A stretch of 43,673 bases of DNA. Source: Candidatus Anammoxibacter sp. Lineage in GTDB: Bacteria > Planctomycetota > Brocadiia > Brocadiales > Anammoxibacteraceae. Positions 28,429-37,026 of this stretch are shown one piece after another; the first letter of the stretch is position 1, and every line of letters begins with the position of its first letter. Below the pieces are notes generated by a model. The model worked only from the letters and a program-made list of their open reading frames with translations. It was not told the origin of the DNA and did not search any database. The translations under genes and the position numbers were made by a program. The stretch lies in the NCBI GenBank assembly GCA_021777055.1, contig JAIQZO010000068.1:1-43673 (forward strand). The letters run 5' to 3'.

Positions 28429-29382
28429 ATGTTAAAAAAACAGCAAAAGATCATAGTTGTTGCTCTGGGTGGAAATGCCTTGATTCAAGAGGGTCAAGCT
28501 GGCACCATAAATGAACAATTTGCAAACACCCGAAAGAGCGTGGAAGGTATTATTCATTGCATACGGCAAGGGTATTCGGTGGTTGTTACCCATGGAAACG
28601 GTCCACAGGTGGGAAATATGCTATTAATGGTGGAAGCATGCTGCCCAAAGATACCAGAACTACCTCTTGGTGTATGCGTAGCCGATACAGAAGGAGCCAT
28701 TGGTTATATGATTCAGCAGTGTATGATCAACTCCTTGCAAAAAGAGAAGATCAATAAACTGGCTGCCACCATTTTGACACAGGTAATTGTGGATAAGAAC
28801 GATATAGCATTCACCAATCCCACCAAACCTATTGGTCCTTTTTTTGGTAAAAAAGAGGCAGAAAAATATGCAAATGAAAAAGGCTGGACCGTAATAGAAG
28901 ATAGCCAACGAGGGTATAGAAGGGTTGTACCATCTCCCAAACCAATAAGGATTGTTGAGATTGAATCCATCAGAAGGCTGTTAGATGTGGGTGAAATAGT
29001 AATTGCGGCAGGAGGTGGAGGCATTCCAGTAACACAAAACCAGAGTGGAGAACTTGAAGGTATTGATGCCGTAATAGATAAAGATCTTTCATCTTACGTC
29101 CTGGCTAGAGATCTTGAGGCAGAGTGCTTGATGATGCTTACAGGCACGGAAAAGGTCTTTTTGGATTTCAAAAAACAAAACCAAACCCCTATAGACCTGA
29201 TTTCATCTAAACAAGCAGAGGATTTCTTAAACCAAGGCCACTTCCCACCCGGCAGCATGGGGCCAAAAATAGAGGCTGGAATCAGCTTCCTTAGGAACGG
29301 CGGAAAAGAGGTCTACATCACATCCATAGATAAGGTTAAAGAGGCACTTGCCGGAGCTACAGGTACCAAAATTATCCTGTAA
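28429..29382 (+). CDS. arcC: Carbamate kinase, 317 aa
   Basis: Amino-acid-kinase fold enzyme that makes ATP from carbamoyl phosphate and ADP, or the reverse. Motifs: IIVVALGGNALIQEG, VVVTHGNGPQVGNMLLMVEA, the PTKPIGPFF subdomain loop, VIAAGGGGIPV, and GSMGPKIEAGISFLRNGGKE close to the end. Normal length. No Shine-Dalgarno is visible, and the upstream DNA is a dispersed repeat ending 10 bases before the ATG. No arginine deiminase or ornithine carbamoyltransferase gene is adjacent, so the carbamoyl phosphate source could be something other than arginine. Confidence 0.93.
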   Translation: MLKKQQKIIVVALGGNALIQEGQAGTINEQFANTRKSVEGIIHCIRQGYSVVVTHGNGPQVGNMLLMVEACCPKIPELPLGVCVADTEGAIGYMIQQCMINSLQKEKINKLAATILTQVIVDKNDIAFTNPTKPIGPFFGKKEAEKYANEKGWTVIEDSQRGYRRVVPSPKPIRIVEIESIRRLLDVGEIVIAAGGGGIPVTQNQSGELEGIDAVIDKDLSSYVLARDLEAECLMMLTGTEKVFLDFKKQNQTPIDLISSKQAEDFLNQGHFPPGSMGPKIEAGISFLRNGGKEVYITSIDKVKEALAGATGTKIIL

Positions 29383-30234
29383 AATAATTCTACTTTGTTC
29401 CCCATTTGGCATTTGTATATCTTCCATTAACTTTTCCTACAAATATTGCCTTAAAACTTTTCTAAGACCCAACATCTCAAACAAGTTTTTACACTTTACA
29501 AAACACATAAGCCATAATATAGTAATCTTAGGAGGTGTCTAGAAATAAGTTGATGGTATAGGAATTTTCATTTTGTGCTGAATACGTTTTTTAGAGCTAA
29601 GATACCACTATTCTAGTAGACAAAGCATCTATACTATGATTTTAATATAAAGTTTAACTTCCCCCAACGGGGTAATATTCACTAGCCCAGGGTAGAGAGT
29701 AACGCCACCCTGGGTAAAATATCAAATGGAAGATAAACCCTGAAGGGGTTTTACAAATAGAAAAATTTAAAGATATGCAAAATACCCCAACGGGGTTATA
29801 CATACCAGCCCATGGCAGCACCATGGGTTAACGATAACCATTAAATAGCACCCTGAATGGGTGCAACATATTTTCCAGATTCATAGCCGATGTATGTTAC
29901 GCCCCTACAGGGCTATATTTTTTTCTATTTTTGTCCCAGGGTGTTGTCATGGGCTGGTATATCAGCCCCTTTCAGGATCATATAAGAGAAATGTTCATAA
30001 GTTTAATTGTCGCGTGTGGACTAAGATTATGAGTGCGATTAGGATTAAGATTTTAAATGCAAAAAGTTCATCGTAGGCGCTAATTAAAACATTTTGAGTT
30101 CAGATTTAGGTTATATTTGTTCAATCTAATTGAATCAAACCGGAAGCATAGCCTTAGCTACGCTGAGGATTTGGTGTTTGAAACAGTTCTTAAACATTAA
30201 TCTTTTAAAAACTGAATGATAAGGAGGATAAAAG
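29383..30234. repeat. Repeat-rich intergenic region with REP-like hairpins
   Basis: Between 29655 and 29965 several short GC-rich hairpins alternate with AT-rich DNA: CCCCaaCGGGG, CCCAGGGTagagagtaacgccACCCTGGG, CCCCaaCGGGG again, CCCATGGcagcaCCATGGG, and CCCTGaatGGG. A motif near 30022-30055 (ACTAAGATTATGAGTGCGAT TAGGATTAAGATTTT) recurs inverted at 43490-43540. No gene seen. The hairpin spacing resembles REP/BIME clusters. Confidence 0.6.
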
Positions 30235-30579
30235 ATGGCAGAAAATTTTATGGATACAATCATTGCGAAAATGAATGATTTAAAATCTCTTCAAATCAAT
30301 ACAATTGTAGGGGATTTTGAAATTGACACTAACAGCAACAAAATTGTTCCAGATAGCAATGCAAAAATGATCGTTACAAATATAGATTTACTTGAGGGAG
30401 ATATTACAACCGCATTTAGTGACGAGTTTCTAAAGTCACCTCTGAACAAAGTACGTGAATTTCATGCGGAACGTGAAAAACAGGGACATCAAATTATCAA
30501 TGATAATATAAAAGCCTTGTCGGAGTTAATAAATTTGGTTGTTGCCGCAATAAAAGGCAAGGATGATGCAGGAATCTGA
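30235..30579 (+). CDS. Unknown protein of a three-gene cassette, 114 aa
   Basis: Not recognised as a named family. Strong AAGGAGG 8 bases before ATG. The N-terminal DLKSLQINTIVG matches DLLNLEINTIIK of the next protein, and the C-terminal half (TNIDLLEGDITTAFSDEFLK ... LSELINLVVAAIKGKD) matches the end of that protein (TFVQIDGDVTTRISEIFSKN ... VELTGDTIAAIFGKK). It therefore looks like a compact version of the 273-aa partner. Soluble; the last 25 residues form an amphipathic helix that could touch membranes. Probably co-expressed with the next two genes. Confidence 0.75.
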   Translation: MAENFMDTIIAKMNDLKSLQINTIVGDFEIDTNSNKIVPDSNAKMIVTNIDLLEGDITTAFSDEFLKSPLNKVREFHAEREKQGHQIINDNIKALSELINLVVAAIKGKDDAGI

Positions 30580-30651
30580 GACTGGCAACTAGAAACTGGA
30601 GAAACTTGTAACTGGAAACAGCGCCCTAGGATGTCTAATATTATACTCAAA

Positions 30652-30695
30652 TAATGTAGGATGGGTTGATCGATAGCTCAACCCATCCTACATTA
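30652..30695. repeat. Perfect inverted repeat between cassette genes
   Basis: TAATGTAGGATGGGTTGA (30652-30669) pairs perfectly with TCAACCCATCCTACATTA (30678-30695), leaving an 8-base loop. This is an 18-bp stem and a palindrome of the REP/MITE kind. With no T-run after it, it is more likely a mobile palindrome or mRNA-stabilising hairpin than a terminator. Confidence 0.75.
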
Positions 30696-30780
30696 TAATT
30701 CATGGCAAATACAATAGTTACAACCTGGCACAAAAAGACGTATTCTGCCCAAAATGAAATTCTATTTTTTGAGGAAATAA

Positions 30781-31602
30781 ATGGCTAAACCTTTCTTTAA
30801 GAAGATTGCAGAAGATCTGCTCAACCTTGAGATCAATACCATAATAAAATCTGAAATGTCTGCGGAAAAGATGCCGGAGACAAATAGAGAAGCTCTCTAT
30901 TCCATCGCAAAAACCTATGGAAAAAAGCTAGGCCAGCTTAATATAAGAGAACCTATCCACTGGGCCTTTGGAGGGATTAGATCTTTTGAAGAGTTAAAAG
31001 AGAGGGCAAAATCCGGGAATAAGGTATTAAAAGGACAATTGGAAAAAGCCAATACAGAAGCAGAAAAAGATGAGATTAGACGAGAGATCTATCTGGTCGA
31101 AAGGATATTTACACAGTCGGAAAGGATAGTTAAGCTATTTGAAAGATTAAAAGAAGAAGCAAGCAACAATAGCAAGAAAAGCGAAACCGGTTATTCCGAC
31201 ATACCTGAGAATATAGCGACAGAGGAATTAATGGAATTAATGAAAAAAGGCACATTAAAAAGAAGAGAACCCCATACCGCATCTCAAAGATGGAACAATG
31301 ACATAAACATTAACCAAATGAAAAAATACAAAGATTTTGATCTTGCCCCGGAAGATATAACTTTAATTCGTAAGGTGTGGGAAATTGGGATTGACAGGAT
31401 TGTACTCCAAACCTTTGTGCAGATAGATGGTGATGTTACAACCAGAATCTCAGAGATATTCTCAAAAAACCCAAATAAAATGGTCCTAAAAATACATAAT
31501 GATTCTATCTCAACATCAACTGCCTACTGGGCCAATATCTTTAAAGCGTTTGTTGAACTGACGGGTGATACGATAGCCGCAATCTTTGGTAAAAAGAGAT
31601 GA
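30781..31602 (+). CDS. Unknown protein of a three-gene cassette, 273 aa
   Basis: N-terminal module (~1-55: LLNLEINTIIKSEMSAEKMP ... YSIAKTYGKKLG), a charged helical middle (~85-150, ELKERAKSGNKVLKGQLEKA...), and a C-terminal module (~195-273) with the pattern LQTFVQIDGDVTTRISEIF and a terminal helix (FVELTGDTIAAIF). The same C-terminal module occurs in both neighbours. No signal peptide or clear catalytic motif. GAGG precedes the ATG, and the stop overlaps the next start (ATGA). I infer a scaffold or partner-binding role, not an enzyme. Confidence 0.75.
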   Translation: MAKPFFKKIAEDLLNLEINTIIKSEMSAEKMPETNREALYSIAKTYGKKLGQLNIREPIHWAFGGIRSFEELKERAKSGNKVLKGQLEKANTEAEKDEIRREIYLVERIFTQSERIVKLFERLKEEASNNSKKSETGYSDIPENIATEELMELMKKGTLKRREPHTASQRWNNDININQMKKYKDFDLAPEDITLIRKVWEIGIDRIVLQTFVQIDGDVTTRISEIFSKNPNKMVLKIHNDSISTSTAYWANIFKAFVELTGDTIAAIFGKKR

Positions 31603-32168
31603 AGAAGAACATAAAGAACATCACTATCTTTATCCCTCTATTCTTTAAAGCTGTAATTTTCTTTTGGGAAGAGCGTAAGAATCTTAAAAAAGAGGGTGGT
31701 AGATGTATATCCACTGACTTTATATATAAGCCCGTATCCGTTGCAGAGTTTAAAAGTTTTACATTTAGGACAATACTGCAATTTGACGGCGATATTATCA
31801 ATAAATACCCCGACCCTGATGAATTCAAGGATGATAATGAGTGGAAAGATTGTTACCGCGAAAATTATCTAAAGCACAAAAAGAAGATTGAAGATTATAT
31901 ATCTCGATTTAACGGAATATACTCTATTCAATGGATGATAAGTATCATCACCATTTGGCCCCCTGCTTTTCAATACAAAGATTTACTAATGCCGGAAACA
32001 AACCATGTCCAATCAGAAATAAAACTTCTTTGTCTTTATTATTTATCCATCATTGTAATAAATATGATTTTCAAGAAGTTTGTATGCAAGTACATTATGC
32101 GCCTCATATTTTGTATTTCAAGGAGATGGTTGCTCAATTTAAGAAAAAGGCGCAATGTTATTGCTTAG
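31599..32168 (+). CDS. Unknown membrane-associated protein of a three-gene cassette, 189 aa
   Basis: Starts in an ATGA overlap with the 273-aa gene, so is translationally coupled. After a hydrophobic N-terminal stretch (NITIFIPLFFKAVIFFW) comes FKSFTFRTILQFDGDIINKY, the same module as in the two upstream proteins, here with aspartate-rich insertion (PDPDEFKDDNEWKDCYREN) and a helix. The C-terminal part has one or two hydrophobic segments (IQWMISIITIWPPAF; LCLYYLSIIVINMIF) and a very basic end. Likely a membrane-anchored member of the set. Family unknown. Confidence 0.7.
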   Translation: MKKNIKNITIFIPLFFKAVIFFWEERKNLKKEGGRCISTDFIYKPVSVAEFKSFTFRTILQFDGDIINKYPDPDEFKDDNEWKDCYRENYLKHKKKIEDYISRFNGIYSIQWMISIITIWPPAFQYKDLLMPETNHVQSEIKLLCLYYLSIIVINMIFKKFVCKYIMRLIFCISRRWLLNLRKRRNVIA

Positions 32169-32402
32169 TCACTGTAATTAAAGATGAAAACTTTTTTTAA
32201 CTAAAAGAAAGATTTCTAAACCAGGAAGAGATAGATTTTCCAGTTTCAGAGAAATTGCAACGGTTAAAATGTCTACAGATGAAATTATGGTATTAACCAG
32301 AGGATAATGAATCGGTTTATTTTGTTTTTCAATAAAAACGCAGGAAACTGACTCGGCAAAAAACAAATTATGAAAATGGGTACAGATAAGAGGAAATTAT
32401 AA

Positions 32403-32484
32403 TGCGAAGGGGGGGAGTCGAACCCCCACACCTTGCGGCGCTAGATCCTAAGTCTAGTGCGTCTGCCAGTTCCGCCACCCTCGC
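32403..32484 (-). tRNA. tRNA-Leu, anticodon UAG
   Basis: Minus strand. The acceptor stem is GCGAGGG with CCTTCGC, with discriminator A. The anticodon arm is CTAGA-cttagga-TCTAG with anticodon TAG, and a long variable arm follows (GCGCCGCAAGGTGT), as in class II tRNAs. The T arm is GGGGG-TTCGACT-CCCCC. CCA is not encoded. It reads CUA and neighbouring leucine codons. Confidence 0.95.
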
Positions 32485-32837
32485 AAGTGTAATTTGAACA
32501 ATCGTTATGGTTTAATTTATTTATTGTTACAGTGTTACAATTTACTTTCTGATACTACAACTTAAGAAAAAGATTTATCATTACGATTTATGGATAGATA
32601 ACGTTCTATGCAGGATTAAAACAAATGATAAACCAACCTCTTACAGCTAGACCTGCACAACAAATCCAACGGAGAAAAATATACCAAAAACAGCATAAAA
32701 TAGCAAAAGATAAAATAAATATTTCACAATAATCTATATTATTTGAGCAACTTTTAGATTTTCAATATGGAAAGATAACGCTCATAATCGAAATTACTTA
32801 TAATAAAGATATAAAAAGCAAATCATAAGCCTTCAAG

Positions 32838-32983
32838 ATGCAATTGATATACACGTCGAAAAGATTACAAAAGAAAAAGCAAAGAGCACGCCTGATAACG
32901 ATGTGGTTAAACATTGGCTACGTGAGATCGAAACCTTTAGAGATGAAATTAAAAAAGCTGAAAAACGGATTCAAAGAGGGTAA
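32838..32983 (+). pseudogene. Start-less gene fragment (about 50 codons)
   Basis: The frame reading ...SLQDAIDIHVEKITKEKAKS, then TPDNDVVKHWLREIETFRDE, up to TAA at 32981-32983 looks like a real helical protein, but two stops lie just upstream and no ATG/GTG/TTG begins it convincingly. It may be a decayed or rarely started small gene. It ends 49 bases before the 68-aa gene. Confidence 0.35.
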
Positions 32984-33032
32984 AATAAAAGGTATAAATT
33001 GTAACGTGAACGTTAACAAAGAAAGGATCAAA

Positions 33033-33239
33033 ATGAATACTATAGTAGATAGCAAAATAAACAAGGAACTGATTGACGAACTTAAAGAAGAGTGTCTTGC
33101 ATTTGTTATGCTTGCAAATCAGCTTGAACTTGAAACTTTAACAGAAGACCAGTCTGAAGAGGTTTTAGGTACAATCCTTGCTTCGTTGGCTCATTTACAT
33201 ATTCATTCGGGGTTGTTAAAAGAGCAATTGGAAGAATAG
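33033..33239 (+). CDS. Small acidic protein, 68 aa
   Basis: ATG 33033 follows GAAAGGATC. The product MNTIVDSKINKELIDELKEE continues CLAFVMLANQLELETLTEDQ and ends in a helix with ILASLAHLHIHSGLLKEQLE. It is acidic, helical and soluble. It may form a small pair with the start-less basic fragment just upstream, an arrangement seen in toxin-antitoxin-like loci; that is speculation. Confidence 0.5.
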   Translation: MNTIVDSKINKELIDELKEECLAFVMLANQLELETLTEDQSEEVLGTILASLAHLHIHSGLLKEQLEE

Positions 33240-33636
33240 TGTATGGGACGGCTGAAATAAAACAACGCAACAATTTCACCTCACTCTAGAAAGCGATTTT
33301 ATTAGAACTTTTTCTGTTTCAAAGATCTTTGGATCGATCAGGGATAAACGCTGATTACCCAAGAGCCTATATCCATTCGTTAAACTTAGTTTATAATACA
33401 CCCTCCCATTAATGAAATGAAAGGAATCTAGAGTAATCAGCCTCACCTTCAACCTAGCCACCCAAATAGAATAAATATCTTTGTGTCTTAGTGTCTCTGT
33501 GTGAGAAATAAATTTAGATCATCGTTTTCAGAAAATGAAGAATTTTTTTTACCTTCAGCCTTCCGTCTTCAGTCTAATTACCTAAGTCGCTTTACTTCAG
33601 CCTTCAGTCTTCAGCCTATTTACCTGAGTTGAATAT
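33240..33636. other. Intergenic region with GCTGAAGG and TTTGTGTCT repeats
   Basis: Holds repeat pieces: CTTTGTGTCTTAGTGTCTC (about 33480-33500), related to the repeats at 42163-42480, and CTTCAGCCTTC units at 33550-33625 of the family flanking 27930-28418. A 61-codon minus frame (33276-33461, GTG start) is possible but weakly supported. Confidence 0.45.
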
Positions 33637-33864
33637 CTACTTATACCGTCCCATCAAAAAAATAATAAAACTCACAACACATAACCCCCCGCCTAATTTT
33701 ACTGATATAAATAACCCTGCAATACCCATTAATATACCTAAAATTCCTACAACTTCCAGCCCTTTGGATCTACTTTTTGCCTTGACAGCCTTCCCACAAT
33801 GAGGACACTCAAGATCTTTCTTTGAGATTTTTTCGTTACAACCGGGACAATTGATTAATGTCAT
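33637..33864 (-). CDS. Zinc-ribbon membrane protein, 75 aa
   Basis: The N-terminal zinc ribbon (INCPGCNEKISKKDLECPHC, two CxxC pairs at residues ~6-9 and ~20-23) is followed by a basic linker and two hydrophobic segments (VVGILGILMGIAGLFISVKL and GLCVVSFIIFLMG). A small tail-membrane protein with a cytoplasmic zinc finger; members of this kind are common and uncharacterised. Single gene. Confidence 0.75.
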   Translation of the reverse strand: MTLINCPGCNEKISKKDLECPHCGKAVKAKSRSKGLEVVGILGILMGIAGLFISVKLGGGLCVVSFIIFLMGRYK

Positions 33865-35121
33865 AATTTACCTTAAAAAATTTACGCTTATTTATTAATA
33901 AACATTAAACTATTAAAAAACAATAACAGATGCAAGTACATAACATTTGCAGTACCGCCATGAAGATTTAGGAGTAATACATATTGCGGCAAAGCAACAA
34001 CAACGTAACAATATTATCAGAATATACGGAGTGCAAGATTTATCTTGCGAAAACAAGGTTTAATTTTAAGCAAAATAAATTTTGCACTCCGCGTAAGGAA
34101 CAATACAGTTCTATCATAGCGCGGCAAAGCCGCAACCAAAATACAGAATTCAGGAGTCAGGAGACAGAATTCAGAATAAAGCAATGTACAGCCAAAGGCT
34201 GTAACACTAGGGTAGAGTAATGGATTACAGTTTCTTTTCAACAAAGCTGTTAAAAATTTCTTTAAGAAAGAAGAAGTTTTTTTAACGTAACAATATTATC
34301 AGAATATACCGAGTGCAAGATTTATCTTGCGAAAACAAGGTTTAATTTCAAGCAAAATAAATTTTGCACTCCGATTTAGGAACAATACAGATCTATCATA
34401 GCGCGGCAAAGCCACAACCAAAATACAGAATTCAGAATTCAGAATTCAGAATTCAGAATAAAGCATAGATTTGCTATTCGTTAATCCTTGTTCATAAATC
34501 AGAATAATATCCAGCATCAAGTGTCCAGTCTCTATCAATTATAATGGGAACTTAACAAGTTGGAACTAAAAATCCTTTCTAAAAACAAGTTTTCACAGGG
34601 TAATACAATATTGCACTACAAATCCGTAGGCCATTACCTAGAGCAGGTTGACATTTTACGGAAATAGGCCGAACAATTACAATAGGATATTCCATCTTTT
34701 AATTTCTGTTTTCAAGGTCTGAGCCTAAAGGCCAATAAACCTAAAAGCCTATCAATAGGTGACATACTGAAGCCATCTAAATATTCTACTTGAATAGAAT
34801 TTTAAAAAGTAAAATTTTCAACCTTGACAATTAGATATCTGTTTGGCGTAATACTAATATGCTTTTATTATATACTACCCGCCACCGCTTAGGGTCTGCG
34901 CATAGAAACTCAATAAACAACAACGATTATCGCGTTCTTTGTTAAGGCTTATTTTGTATTTATAGTGCTTGCCAACTGGTAGGTGGGAATCTCGCTTGCA
35001 ATACTGTGCTGGTCCACCAAAGATGACGTAGGACAATAATGCTAACGTGAAGAAGAAAATGGACGAATTAACCAGGAAGATTGATAAGCTTATTTTGGAC
35101 AAATATTAAACGAGGTAAAAA
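33865..35121. repeat. 1.26-kb non-coding region with a duplicated ~180-bp composite repeat
   Basis: Unit A 34002-34183 and unit B 34284-34464 share the same order: AACGTAACAATATTATCAG, an inverted-repeat element bounded by GAGTGCAAGATTTATCTTGC and GCAAAATAAATTTTGCACTC, then AGCGCGGCAAAGCC, then a GAATTCAG-rich tail and GAATAAAGCA. Unit B has extra GAATTCA repeats (34433-34457). The same pieces occur at 28096-28385. From 34470 to 35121 I see only a short 3' gene remnant ending near 35109. Confidence 0.65.
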
Positions 35122-35628
35122 ATGGAAAAACACGTTATTACTCTTGCGAATAACGACAAGGTGTTTTTTGAGATAGAAGGTAAATGTGAAATAAAATATG
35201 ATAACGGTTACATAAGTGCGAGTTTTGATTTAAAAGCAGTGCACGTTAGGCTATTAATTCGATACCTAGACATCTATCTTCCTGAAATAAAAAGGTATTG
35301 TGAAGATGACAACGGGGAAGATGACAAGGGGGAAGATGACAACAATGCTTTAAAAATTGAAGACTTCGATATACCACTGGAAGGTAGCAGTAATTTTCAA
35401 ATTGTTTACGACAATGACTATCCACTGTTTGTATACGACAATGAGGAATCTTGGATCTCTATCCATTTGGAGTACCATCATTTGGAGGCCATAAGGGATT
35501 GCTTAAAAGCAGGCTTGCCAGGTATGGAAAAATTTGAAAGGAGATGGGCTGATAGCCGCTTACGTAATGAGTGTCCCAATGCAAAATTTATAAAAGACTT
35601 GAATCGTAAAGAGTTTACTAAAGAATAA
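35122..35628 (+). CDS. Hypothetical acidic protein, 168 aa
   Basis: Begins MEKHVITLANNDKVFFEIEG and is beta-rich in the first half. At residues ~62-75 a tandem 5-residue repeat (GEDDN/GEDDK/GEDDN, coded by 15-base repeats at about 35310-35342) makes a flexible acidic loop that could change length by slippage. The C-terminus is helical. ACGAGG lies 6-10 bases before the ATG. No family recognised, no membrane segment. Confidence 0.65.
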   Translation: MEKHVITLANNDKVFFEIEGKCEIKYDNGYISASFDLKAVHVRLLIRYLDIYLPEIKRYCEDDNGEDDKGEDDNNALKIEDFDIPLEGSSNFQIVYDNDYPLFVYDNEESWISIHLEYHHLEAIRDCLKAGLPGMEKFERRWADSRLRNECPNAKFIKDLNRKEFTKE

Positions 35629-35656
35629 TTTATTTATTAGATGCACAATGTTTTCT

Positions 35657-35759
35657 CCCGACATCAATATCGGGGGTAAGAAAATCCAGTGCCAGACCTT
35701 GCAAACAGGAAAAAGAATATTTTATGTCTTTGTTCTCTGTTTTCAAGGTCTGGCACTGG
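35657..35759. repeat. Terminator-like dyad and perfect 16-bp inverted repeat
   Basis: CCCGAcatcaataTCGGG at 35658-35675 lies just after the 168-aa gene. Next, CCAGTGCCAGACCTTG (35686-35701) pairs perfectly with CAAGGTCTGGCACTGG (35744-35759) over a 42-base A/T-rich middle. The second looks like a small MITE or the stem of a structured RNA; part of it (TTTTCAAGGTCTG) recurs near 34710. Confidence 0.55.
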
Positions 35760-35833
35760 AAGTACAGTTTCGATGATCATTGGTTTAATATTTTCTTAAC
35801 ACTTTTAGCTTTCCACTTTCCACTTTTCACTCT

Positions 35834-36349
35834 TTACTCTTCACTTTTGCTCAAAATGATAATATCCATGGGAACTTTCATGACTTCCTTGCCATTACTG
35901 TCAAAACAACTACAAGTTCTTTCACCCGAGTCCTTCCGCGGCATACCACTCATGGAATATCCCTTTTCGCTACAAAATTCACTACAAAGTCTGCTATCAG
36001 ATTTTTGTCCCATATTTCCCACACTCAACTGATGAAGAATTATTAACAGAATTGGTACTGTTGTTGCGCCCACAGAAGCCATAATATGGTTTCTGTTCAA
36101 ACCTGGATTTACTTCAAGATTTCTTCCTGTTATGAACCCCACAATTATAAAAGAGATCCACAGTACCAGGAAGGTGAGAATAAACAAAGCGGGAAGTATC
36201 TTTCCTGTATATTGGGGCCATGGATTATCACCATAAGCATAAATCCAGAGAAAACCAGAGGCGCCCCCGAAGATAAAAAAGGTAATTATCAGAGAAACAA
36301 AAAACCCAGGTGCACCAAACAACATGAAATAGATATATCGTTTCTTCAT
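35834..36349 (-). CDS. Hypothetical membrane protein, 171 aa
   Basis: Three hydrophobic segments (~residues 7-30, 50-73, 90-108) are followed by a C-terminal domain with four cysteines (LCSEFCSEKGYSMSGMPRKD, then SGERTCSCFDSNGKE) that probably sits outside the cytoplasm with disulfides or a bound metal. The terminal EVMKVPMDIIILSKSEE is short. No family recognised. ATG 36349; single gene. Confidence 0.6.
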   Translation of the reverse strand: MKKRYIYFMLFGAPGFFVSLIITFFIFGGASGFLWIYAYGDNPWPQYTGKILPALFILTFLVLWISFIIVGFITGRNLEVNPGLNRNHIMASVGATTVPILLIILHQLSVGNMGQKSDSRLCSEFCSEKGYSMSGMPRKDSGERTCSCFDSNGKEVMKVPMDIIILSKSEE

Positions 36350-36874
36350 TTCTGAAATGTATTGGTTAAGTAGTATTTTTATTCAGGTGGATAGGCTAAA
36401 GACTAAAGGCTGAAGGAAATCTAAAGATAAACAGCCAATAATCAAGCAATCTAAGACGTTTGTAATGTAATTTACAAGAGGTACTGCCTCTACTTGCTTA
36501 TTATCGTTTAACAAAAATTGCAATATTCGAGTCAGGGCCACGATAACAATGCATTTCCAGGCCGTCCCTGGGAACTAAAGTGTCCCCAATGTCAAGACTG
36601 ATTTTTAAAGAAAATGGTTTCCCCAAAATAAAAGTCCCGTATGGGACGTCCAAAGTTAGCCCACAGCTAACGCTATGGGCTAACTTCTTTTACCCCCTAC
36701 CGGGGCTATAGTTTCTGAAATTAGGTTGAACATTTAATAAATGCACAGAGCCTTCGAAACAAAAACCCATTTGCCCTACCAACACTGTGCATCTTCAACA
36801 ACTATTTGTCGCTATTTACAGCAAACGGGACAGCAATCTGTTCAGCGGCAGTCATCCGACTTTACCTATGAGCT
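36350..36874. repeat. Repeat-rich spacer beside the DGR template
   Basis: AGGTGGATAGGCTAAAGACT at 36386 belongs to the GCTGAAGG family. From 36645 to 36712 are three hairpins: GTCCCgtatGGGAC, AGTTAGCCCA...TGGGCTAACT and CCCCctaccGGGG. The last ~30 bases before the TR (36845-36873) match, in inverted orientation, the DNA next to the VR. No gene is seen. Confidence 0.55.
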
Positions 36875-37005
36875 ACGGGACGAACACAAGGCGGAAGCCA
36901 ATGTTGTTGTTGCGGTTACCAGGCATATTGCTGTTACGATAAGCAGAACGGCAGTTATGCTCATTGTTGATCCAGCTGCCACCGCGCAACACACGGTTCG
37001 AACCT
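36875..37005 (-). repeat. DGR template repeat (TR)
   Basis: 131-base template, functional strand minus, starting 21 bases after the reverse transcriptase stop. It aligns without gaps to the VR at 38607-38737, with 11 mismatches. All 11 are A in TR (coding strand): 6 became G and 5 became T in VR; every C, G and T is conserved. About 29 adenines are available, clustered in AAC/AAT codons (translation WINNEHNCRSAYRNSNMPGN, then RNNNIGFR), the codon type DGRs use to maximise amino-acid variety. The 3' end (positions 36875-36900) is adenine-free on this strand, as expected for the homing-initiation end. Transcribed as RNA and copied by the reverse transcriptase with errors at A. Confidence 0.97.
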
Positions 37006-37026
37006 ACGATTGATGCCCTTTTTAGA

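Noticed and set aside
32403..32484. tRNA-Leu as attachment site of the integrase-bearing element
   Set aside because: It is more than 20 kb from the integrase, with housekeeping genes between, and no repeat of its 3' end was seen near 10.7 kb.
33276..33461. Minus-strand 61-codon frame with GTG start
   Set aside because: Weak start context and no recognisable pattern; mentioned only in the intergenic entry.
34875..35102. Minus-strand 75-codon frame
   Set aside because: Unconvincing composition and no ribosome site; it lies in repeat-rich DNA.
36741..37013. Plus-strand open frame of 90 codons across the template repeat
   Set aside because: It is the antisense of the TR and its flank; the open frame follows from the biased TR composition. 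The functional strand is minus.
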